Assembly: GCA_964293815.1 (NCBI GenBank)
Contig: CAXYYC010000034.1
Span: 1-20,196, forward strand
Direction of reading: 5' to 3'
DNA: 20,196 nt
Source of the DNA: CTSOIL-112 sp964293815
GTDB lineage: Bacteria; Pseudomonadota; Gammaproteobacteria; Burkholderiales; Burkholderiaceae
Shown: in pieces, positions 1-5,151 of the stretch
How the letters are laid out: each line of letters begins with the position of its first letter
Position numbering within the stretch: position 1 is the first letter of the stretch
The notes under the pieces: model-generated
Seen by the model: the letters and a program-made list of their open reading frames with translations, nothing else
What the model was told of the DNA's origin: nothing
The model's database searches: none
Made by a program: the position numbers and the translations under genes

Positions 1-65
1 CTCAGTTTTTGCAAAACGTCTTGTTGATGACCGCATTGCTGACATCTATAGGCGTAAATGGGCAT
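1..65 (-). CDS. FmdB-family zinc-ribbon protein, N-terminal fragment cut by the window edge
   Basis: Reading leftward from the ATG at 63-65, the frame stays open to base 1 and gives 21 residues. It begins MPIYAYRC, continues with a second cysteine at C11 and a histidine at H13, and ends DVLQKL. This is the typical start of the FmdB/CxxC zinc-ribbon family, small putative regulatory proteins that begin MPIY-YRC--CG and use CxxC pairs to bind zinc. Only the first pair (C8, C11) is visible. A GAGGA ribosome-binding site sits about 8 bases upstream. In many betaproteobacteria fmdB precedes a DUF502 membrane protein and aspS, so those genes may lie beyond the left edge. That is inference. The biochemical role of the family is poorly defined. 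Confidence 0.8.
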   Translation of the reverse strand, partial: MPIYAYRCQQCGHQQDVLQKL

Positions 66-97
66 ATCCTATATTCCTCATGATTCAAAAACAAACA

Positions 98-163
98 CCA
101 CATCGGTTTATAGAGATGATCTCATGGGCGTAAGTCCATGAAATTACGTCTATACGGATGTGG
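98..163 (-). promoter_or_regulatory. Nested inverted repeat in the fmdB leader, possible attenuator
   Basis: The outer arms are 149-163 and 98-114. They pair over CCACATC/GATGTGG and again over TATAGA/TCTATA, with a small internal bulge. Inside them is a second hairpin, CATGG (123-127) with CCATG (136-140) and an 8-base loop. In the leftward transcript the outer stem is followed by a T-rich stretch (TGTTTGTTTTTG, 97 down to 86), which resembles an intrinsic terminator. The element lies between a strong promoter (177-205) and the fmdB start, so it would be in the 5' leader. It does not match any riboswitch class I recognise. Confidence 0.5.
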
Positions 164-176
164 TAAAGCATTCAGT

Positions 177-205
177 ATTATACGGCGAAAGTGGTTTTTT
201 GACAA
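177..205 (-). promoter_or_regulatory. Sigma-70 type promoter for fmdB
   Basis: On the minus strand TTGTCA (200-205) is followed by a 17-base spacer and a perfect TATAAT (177-182). Transcription would start near 170 and give a leader of about 105 bases before the fmdB ATG. The promoter lies downstream of the bactofilin stop, so fmdB need not depend on the bactofilin operon. Confidence 0.7.
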
Positions 206-253
206 CGCGCTCATGCGGTTGTTGCGCGCTAATTGCTTGAATGAATCCAGATT

Positions 254-634
254 TTATGCGGATTTGACGTTGGTCGATGGCGCTTGCATGGCGACCGTGC
301 CTTGATAGACCGCGCCAGGCTCCACTTGGAGGATGTGTGCTTCAATATTGCCGTAAATCTGCGCAGATTGCTTTAGTTGTAGCTGGCGCGCATGGATATT
401 GCCATCCAAACGACCAAACACAACCAAATCAGCACAGCGCACATCGCCCTGAACATGACTTTTTTCACCAATGATAACGCTGCCTTCGATGTTCAGATTG
501 CCTTGAATCTCACCATCAATTTTGATGGAGTCTTTCGCGCTGATGTTGCCTTCGATGCGGCAACCTTCGCCGATAAGCGTGCTGATGTTGGTATTGCTGA
601 TATTCAAATCTGCGGCTTTTTTGTTGTTGAACAT
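254..634 (-). CDS. Bactofilin (polymer-forming cytoskeletal protein)
   Basis: The 126-residue product has short polar tails around a bactofilin (DUF583) core at about residues 17-115. The core is a chain of short beta strands with regularly spaced glycines and hydrophobics, as in IEGNISAKDSIKIDGEIQGN, the pattern of a right-handed beta-helix. Bactofilins polymerise without nucleotide and often attach to the inner face of the cytoplasmic membrane, where they position cell-wall enzymes. The gene starts 9 bases after the stop of an M23 peptidase gene, so the two form an operon. M23-bactofilin pairs are a recurring arrangement. There is no good Shine-Dalgarno sequence before the ATG, which suggests translational coupling to the peptidase gene. 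Confidence 0.93.
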   Translation of the reverse strand: MFNNKKAADLNISNTNISTLIGEGCRIEGNISAKDSIKIDGEIQGNLNIEGSVIIGEKSHVQGDVRCADLVVFGRLDGNIHARQLQLKQSAQIYGNIEAHILQVEPGAVYQGTVAMQAPSTNVKSA

Positions 635-643
635 GGTGTTGGA

Positions 644-1510
644 TTATTGCGTTGCAAGGGTTAAAAATTGTTCGGGGTCAATTGGTGTGCCGTTTTTCCG
701 GACTTCGTAGTGTAAATGCGGGCCGGTGGAGCGGCCAGTCGAGCCGACTTTACCAATGATGTCGCCGGAATTGACCGTTTGGCCATTTTTCACGTCGATT
801 TCAGACAAATGCGCAAAAAGAATTTCGTAGCCGCTTTTCAGGCTGATGCGCACGATGTTGCCATAGCCGTTTTGTACACCAGCAAAATTAACCACGCCGC
901 TGGCAGTGGCAGCAACTGCGTCGCCAATTTGGCCACGAAAATCCAAACCGGAGTGGGCTTCTGCTCCTGCGCCAGAGAATGGATTCGCGCGCGAGCCAAA
1001 GGTTGAACTAATTTCCGTTGGCACTGGCGCACCGAGTGGGGTGGCTTTGAGAGCTGCTAATAGGTTTTGTGTGTCTTGCGCGTAGCTACCCATGAATGGC
1101 ACGGGTGCAGAGACTTTCAATACCGCAGCAGGGCCGCCCGCCGCATCATTCGGCTTTCCCAGCTCTTCTCCTTTTTTCGCCGGGACGGTGTATGCACCAC
1201 GCTCCTGCAAATAGTTTTGCAATTCTAAAACGGCTTTTTCTGATTTTTTCAGCTCGGTCAATTTGGCGTTGACCTCAGCCGAGGTGAAGTTTTGTAAATC
1301 AGTGACTTGCTGTTGCAATTGTGCGTTTTGTTGTGCGGTGCTGTGGTGTTTGTACAGTAGGGTAGCAAAGCCAGCGCTCAGCGCCAGTGTGGTGATACTC
1401 AGACCAATAATGGTTGGTTTGATGTAACGCAATAGTTTGGCGTTCACTCGCACCATTTTGGTTTGATTTTGCTCAATAATCAGCACCGTTGAACGGTCTT
1501 GTTTGGTCAT
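644..1510 (-). CDS. Membrane-anchored M23 (LytM/Gly-Gly) metallopeptidase
   Basis: The 288-residue product has a cytoplasmic N-terminus, one membrane helix at about 30-53, a periplasmic coiled coil rich in Q, E and K at about 55-104, a linker, and an M23 domain at about 165-285. The zinc-binding pattern is complete: H186-x3-D190 (HSGLD) and H265-L-H267, with H234 as the further active-site histidine. It is therefore probably an active peptidoglycan endopeptidase, not a degenerate LytM activator. The bactofilin gene follows after 9 bases, so a bactofilin scaffold probably localises this enzyme. A GAGG motif precedes the ATG. A small hairpin (1533-1538 with 1547-1552) lies just upstream of that site in the leader. 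Confidence 0.92.
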   Translation of the reverse strand: MTKQDRSTVLIIEQNQTKMVRVNAKLLRYIKPTIIGLSITTLALSAGFATLLYKHHSTAQQNAQLQQQVTDLQNFTSAEVNAKLTELKKSEKAVLELQNYLQERGAYTVPAKKGEELGKPNDAAGGPAAVLKVSAPVPFMGSYAQDTQNLLAALKATPLGAPVPTEISSTFGSRANPFSGAGAEAHSGLDFRGQIGDAVAATASGVVNFAGVQNGYGNIVRISLKSGYEILFAHLSEIDVKNGQTVNSGDIIGKVGSTGRSTGPHLHYEVRKNGTPIDPEQFLTLATQ

Positions 1511-1563
1511 AATAAAAATGCCTCAACAATGTAATCGGTTTTATTGCCGATTGGTTGTGTTGA

Positions 1564-1591
1564 ATTCTATAAAAAAATACTGCCGTCTCAA
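1564..1591 (-). promoter_or_regulatory. Candidate promoter of the M23-bactofilin operon
   Basis: On the minus strand TTGAGA (1586-1591), a 16-base spacer and TAGAAT (1564-1569) lie about 55 bases before the peptidase ATG. The site is downstream of the probable rho terminator, as expected for a separate transcription unit. Confidence 0.45.
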
Positions 1592-1638
1592 TAGGGAACG
1601 AGCAGGTGGAAAGTCACGCGATTGTAAAACAAATGCAA

Positions 1639-1676
1639 CCGAACGTTTGTAAATATTTGCAAAGTTAAACGTTCGG
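1639..1676 (-). terminator. Inverted repeat downstream of rho, probable terminator
   Basis: CCGAACGTTT (1639-1648) and AAACGTTCGG (1667-1676) are perfect 10-base inverted arms with an AT-rich 18-base loop. The element lies about 87 bases after the rho stop. In the leftward direction it is followed by a T-rich but interrupted tract (TTGCATTTGTTTTAC). The stretch between it and rho (1681-1762) is very AT-rich and holds no gene I can support. A protein-binding palindrome is an alternative reading. Confidence 0.5.
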
Positions 1677-1762
1677 CTTTATGAAGAAAAAATTAAAAAA
1701 TTATTTAAAATAATTGGTTAGAATGATTATTTAAAGTAATTATTTAATAAAAGTTTTCTTTC

Positions 1763-3028
1763 TTATTTGCCACTGCGCATCATCATATCGAAAAATTCCG
1801 CATTATTTTTGGTCTGGCGCATTTTGTCCAAAATGAATTCCATCGCGGCGATGTCGTCCATCTCGTATAGGAATTTACGCAGAATCCAGACTTTTTGCAG
1901 CACATCGGGTTTGAGTAGCAATTCTTCGCGGCGCGTGCCGGAGCGGTTAAGCGAAATGGTTGGGTAGACGCGTTTTTCGGACATCTTGCGATCCAGCAGC
2001 AATTCCATATTGCCCGTGCCTTTGAATTCTTCAAAAATCACGTCGTCCATACGCGAGCCGGTGTCGATTAATGCGGTGGCGATGATGGTCAATGAGCCAC
2101 CTTCTTCGATATTGCGCGCTGCGCCGAAGAAGCGTTTCGGGCGTTGTAAAGCATTGGCATCCACACCGCCGGTCAACACTTTGCCGGATGATGGGATGAC
2201 GTTGTTGTACGCGCGCGCCAGTCGGGTGATGGAGTCGAGCAAAATCACCACGTCTCTGCCGGTTTCGGCCAAACGTTTGGCTTTTTCAATCACCATTTCG
2301 GCCACTTGCACATGGCGTGTAGCGGGTTCATCAAAGGTGGAGGCAACCACTTCGCCTTTGACCGAACGTTCCATTTCAGTGACTTCTTCTGGGCGCTCAT
2401 CAATCAGCAGGACAAATAAATTGATGTCAGGGCGATTGGCGGTAATGGCGTGGGCGATGTTTTGCAACATCACGGTTTTACCCGATTTGGGTTGCGCGAC
2501 GATCAAACCACGTTGCCCCAAGCCAATCGGCGCGATCAAGTCAATAATCCGGCCAGTGATGTTTTCTTCAGCGCGGATGTCGCGCTCCAACGGTAATAAT
2601 TTATTTGGGTGAATCGCAGTCAGGTTTTCAAACATGATGCGGTGCTTGGTGTGCTCCGGCGGTAAACCGTTGACTTTGTCCACTTTGACCAAGGCGAAAT
2701 AGCGTTCGTTGTCCTTTGGCGTGCGCACCTCGCCCTCAATCGTATCGCCCGTATGCAGATTGAAGCGGCGAATCTGTGCCGGTGAGATGTAAATATCGTC
2801 GGTGCTGGCCAAATAGGAGGTGTCGGGCGAGCGCAAAAATCCAAATCCATCCGGCAATACTTCCAAAGTACCGTCACCAAACACGGCCTCACCAGATTTC
2901 GCGTGGCGTTTGAGGATGGCGAACATGAGCTCTTGCTTGCGCAGGCGGCTGGCATTTTCGATGCCCAGCTCCAGAGCGTTATCAACCAGTGATTTAATGG
3001 GTAATGATTTGAGTTCGTTTAAGTGCAT
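1763..3028 (-). CDS. rho: Transcription termination factor Rho
   Basis: The product has 421 residues, close to the 419 of E. coli Rho. The N-terminal helical domain (1-47) starts MHLNELKSLP. The cold-shock-like RNA-binding domain covers about 50-118. The ATPase domain carries the P-loop with K181, G183, K184 and T185, the Walker B strand VILLD (261-265), the Q-loop around 284-292 and the R-loop near RKMSEKR (347-353). Rho is a hexameric RNA helicase that loads on C-rich unstructured RNA and releases RNA polymerase. The frame is open for 58 codons further upstream, but only the ATG at 3026-3028 gives the conserved N-terminus. There is no clear Shine-Dalgarno sequence. trxA lies directly upstream in the same direction, a widespread order. 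Confidence 0.98.
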   Translation of the reverse strand: MHLNELKSLPIKSLVDNALELGIENASRLRKQELMFAILKRHAKSGEAVFGDGTLEVLPDGFGFLRSPDTSYLASTDDIYISPAQIRRFNLHTGDTIEGEVRTPKDNERYFALVKVDKVNGLPPEHTKHRIMFENLTAIHPNKLLPLERDIRAEENITGRIIDLIAPIGLGQRGLIVAQPKSGKTVMLQNIAHAITANRPDINLFVLLIDERPEEVTEMERSVKGEVVASTFDEPATRHVQVAEMVIEKAKRLAETGRDVVILLDSITRLARAYNNVIPSSGKVLTGGVDANALQRPKRFFGAARNIEEGGSLTIIATALIDTGSRMDDVIFEEFKGTGNMELLLDRKMSEKRVYPTISLNRSGTRREELLLKPDVLQKVWILRKFLYEMDDIAAMEFILDKMRQTKNNAEFFDMMMRSGK

Positions 3029-3288
3029 GGTGTATTTGTTTTGTTGGTCTTTGGAAATAGAAAGGGATGATGCGAAGATTCCGTGCGGCCAAGTATGATG
3101 CGCCGATACAATGGGATTAAATAACTTTAATAGTGCTGTATCGGAGGAGTTGGCGAAAAATTTTCGGGGCTTTATTGGAAGTTGGCTGGTGCAATGGTGC
3201 AATCAATTGCGAAGAACCCGTGACTCAATGTGGCGTGATTCGTTGCCTGAGAAGTATGGTTTTATAAACAGAGATCTATAAATCGATG
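3029..3288 (-). promoter_or_regulatory. Long C-rich rho leader, probable site of Rho autoregulation
   Basis: This stretch holds no convincing gene. If transcription starts near 3288 from the promoter at 3295-3323, rho has a leader of about 260 bases. By hand count the leader RNA has about 76 C and 34 G. It has many YC dinucleotides and clusters such as GCACCAGCCAACTTCC and CGCCAACTCCTCCG. Strong excess of C over G is the hallmark of rut sites. E. coli rho is autoregulated by termination in a similarly long leader, so the same role is likely here. I found no obvious leader peptide. Confidence 0.5.
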
Positions 3289-3294
3289 GGGCGG

Positions 3295-3323
3295 ATTATG
3301 CCGATTTGAGCGTTATTTGTCAA
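3295..3323 (-). promoter_or_regulatory. Strong promoter for rho
   Basis: On the minus strand a perfect TTGACA (3318-3323), a 17-base spacer and CATAAT (3295-3300) form a near-consensus sigma-70 promoter. It lies only 24 bases after the trxA stop. rho can therefore be transcribed independently of trxA. Confidence 0.72.
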
Positions 3324-3331
3324 ATCGGCAT
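3298..3331. repeat. 12-base inverted repeat overlapping the rho promoter
   Basis: ATGCCGATTTGA (3298-3309) and TCAAATCGGCAT (3320-3331) are perfect arms separated by 10 bases. One arm contains most of the -35 element and the other reaches into the -10 element. It could be the 3' hairpin of the trxA mRNA, although no T-tract follows in that direction, or an operator for rho. Confidence 0.75.
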
Positions 3332-3347
3332 GATGTGCATTGTGAAA

Positions 3348-3671
3348 TTAGATGTGGCTGTCAATGAAGGCGGCCAATTGGGATTTGCTGGCTGCGCCGA
3401 CTTTGGTACCCATTAATGTGCCGTTTTTGAACAGCAACAGGGTTGGAATACCGCGAATGCCGAATTTGGCTGGAGATTCTTGGTTTTCATCGACGTTGAC
3501 TTTAACGATGCTGACTTTGCCTTCGTAGTCTGCGGCCAATTCGTCCAGAATTGGGGCGATCATTTTACAAGGGCCGCACCATGCCGCCCAAAAATCGACC
3601 AATACAGGTACGGAAGATTGCAAAACATCGCTTTCAAAGGATGCGTCGGTAACTTGTTTGAGTGAGCTCAT
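3348..3671 (-). CDS. trxA: Thioredoxin 1
   Basis: The product is a single-domain thioredoxin of 107 residues, the usual length. The redox motif WCGPC is at 31-35 (C32 and C35), preceded by VDFWAA. The cis-proline loop GIRGIPTLLLF and the conserved buried aspartate region are present. It is a cytosolic dithiol reductant, recharged by thioredoxin reductase, for ribonucleotide reductase, methionine sulfoxide reductases and others. An AAGGA ribosome-binding site lies about 9 bases before the ATG. The upstream leader contains a small inverted repeat, CTGTTA (3719-3724) with TAACAG (3738-3743). I saw only weak promoter matches upstream. rho follows on the same strand from its own promoter. Confidence 0.98.
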   Translation of the reverse strand: MSSLKQVTDASFESDVLQSSVPVLVDFWAAWCGPCKMIAPILDELAADYEGKVSIVKVNVDENQESPAKFGIRGIPTLLLFKNGTLMGTKVGAASKSQLAAFIDSHI

Positions 3672-3777
3672 GGTTTCGTCCTTGTGTTCAGTTTAAATGG
3701 TAATTGGTAATCAAATGACTGTTACGTTTTTCTGTGATAACAGCCATATGAAGCAAAAAATGGTTTTTTCAAGTGCG

Positions 3778-3806
3778 CACATTTTAAACTGTTTTTTTAA
3801 AACGTG
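3778..3806 (-). terminator. Hairpin between the OmpA-family gene and trxA
   Basis: CACATTTTAAA (3778-3788) pairs with TTTAAAACGTG (3796-3806) around a 7-base loop, with one G-T position. It lies about 23 bases after the stop of the OmpA-family gene. No T-run follows the stem, so it is not a canonical terminator. It may protect the 3' end or help terminate. Confidence 0.35.
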
Positions 3807-3828
3807 TTGGCCTTGCGTATGGGTTTAT

Positions 3829-4797
3829 TTATTTAGTTAAACGGTACTCAATGCGGCGGTTTTTTAGACGACCGGTTTCGGTGTCGTTACTCGCTACTGG
3901 TACGGATGAACCGTAGCCTTTGGCGCTGATGAGTTCCGCCGGAACCTCTTGTTTGACCAAGAAATCCCGTACCGCTTTGGCGCGCTGCTCAGACAGTTTC
4001 AGATTATTGGCTTCATTGCCCACATTGTCCGCGTGGCCAGACACCTCAAAGGCGACGTTCTTGTCCTTGAGCAAGGCCGCTGCCTTTTTCAAGATGGCTT
4101 GATTTTCTGCCGGAATTTGGCTCGAACCGCTGGCGAAGTTGATGATTTGCATATTCATAGCGTTCAAAATAGCTTGCGCGTCGGAGTTGGTCGATAGGCT
4201 GTCCATCGCTGACTGGGCGTTGCTGTTGGCAGTTTTGACATTGCTGGCAATGTCCAGAGCCTTGACCGTGGTTCCGTCGCCGATGAATTCAACCAGATTG
4301 TCTTTCAGTGAAATGGCTGTGCCAGAGAGTGTCAAAGTGTCACCGTTCGCAGTCAACTCAGCGCCGGGTAATTTGAAAAAGCCAAAAAAGCCTTTGAGGT
4401 GCTCCAGCCATTTGGCGGGTTTGATTTGGTCGTTGATGGTGAGGTTGTTGGTGTAGTGACCATCGCCGAACGTTGCGCGCAATTCGTTATCAATACTCAT
4501 TTTGATCGCTTCGCTCGGGACGCTGCCGCTGATCGTGAGGTGGTTCTGCGCATTGGACGCGGTCAAATTCATGGCGGCAAGCGCAACAGCGGCTTTCGGC
4601 TTTTCGGCAGGCGCAGGTGCGGTGATGGCGGGTTTACCACTTGGAATCGGTTGGTTCAAATTTGTTCCGCCATTGAGTAATAGTAAAACCAACAACGCGC
4701 TCACTGCCGCGCCAGTGTACTGTGCAATCGTTGGAATATCGCCCAGCAGGGCGTGCAGGCCGGATTTTTTGGTATTCAATGGGGTATTTTGGCTCAT
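3829..4797 (-). CDS. OmpA-family protein with N-terminal membrane anchor and BON-like region
   Basis: The chosen start (MSQNTPLN) gives 322 residues and has a GAG-containing site about 10 bases upstream. The frame continues 57 codons further without a plausible start. A membrane helix spans about 23-42 after a short cytoplasmic tail. A Pro/Ala linker follows, then two BON-like modules (about 75-190) with LTISGSVPSEA and LTLSGTAISL strands, then an OmpA C-terminal peptidoglycan-binding domain (about 212-322). That domain has the NFASGSSQI start, the LSEQRAKAV helix and the GRLKNRRIE end. The protein is therefore anchored in the inner membrane and reaches the cell wall, unlike OmpA itself. The order TM, BON, OmpA resembles the OmpATb/ArfA architecture. 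The exact role is unknown. Confidence 0.85.
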   Translation of the reverse strand: MSQNTPLNTKKSGLHALLGDIPTIAQYTGAAVSALLVLLLLNGGTNLNQPIPSGKPAITAPAPAEKPKAAVALAAMNLTASNAQNHLTISGSVPSEAIKMSIDNELRATFGDGHYTNNLTINDQIKPAKWLEHLKGFFGFFKLPGAELTANGDTLTLSGTAISLKDNLVEFIGDGTTVKALDIASNVKTANSNAQSAMDSLSTNSDAQAILNAMNMQIINFASGSSQIPAENQAILKKAAALLKDKNVAFEVSGHADNVGNEANNLKLSEQRAKAVRDFLVKQEVPAELISAKGYGSSVPVASNDTETGRLKNRRIEYRLTK

Positions 4798-5151
4798 AAT
4801 TTGGACTCTTTGGGTTGCTGAGTTAAATGACATTTCATTATTAGTGTAACCGATGTGCGCTGATTTTGGCTGAAAATCTGCCGCGCATGCGGTGCAACGA
4901 CATCTATTTTTTGATTTTAGGTCATATATAAGACACAAGAGTAAAAAAATCGGATAAACTTGCGCCAAATCAATGCGAACTCAACGAATAATCGAATCGT
5001 CGTCTGATTTTTGGTCAGTTTGATGTAGGGTATTTGATGCTAAAATACCATCGGTTCTCAATGATCATCCGCTGAGTGATTTATCCCAAGTGCACTCTGT
5101 TTCTCTGGTTTTATTGGGCTTTTTTTATCGATATTTTCAAAGGAAGATACC
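4798..5151. other. Divergent intergenic region between the OmpA-family gene and acnB
   Basis: These 354 bases separate two divergently transcribed genes. I found no supportable gene in them. The right third holds a possible acnB promoter (5019-5046) and a T-rich stretch (ending near 5128) before the acnB ribosome-binding site. For the leftward gene I found only weak promoter matches near the TATATATG stretch at about 4920-4932. Confidence 0.6.
5019..5046 (+). promoter_or_regulatory. Weak candidate promoter for acnB
   Basis: TTTGAT (5019-5024), a 16-base spacer and TAAAAT (5041-5046) would give a leader of about 100 bases before the acnB ATG. The -35 match is imperfect and alternatives overlap it. 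Confidence 0.35.

Noticed and set aside
3029..3202. 58-codon open extension at the N-terminus of rho
   Set aside because: The extension is not Rho-like, and the ATG at 3028 gives the conserved N-terminus and normal length. The DNA is better read as a C-rich leader.
4798..4968. 57-codon extension of the OmpA-family gene
   Set aside because: It is cysteine- and lysine-rich with no family resemblance and no ribosome-binding site. The start at 4797 gives a sensible membrane-anchor topology.
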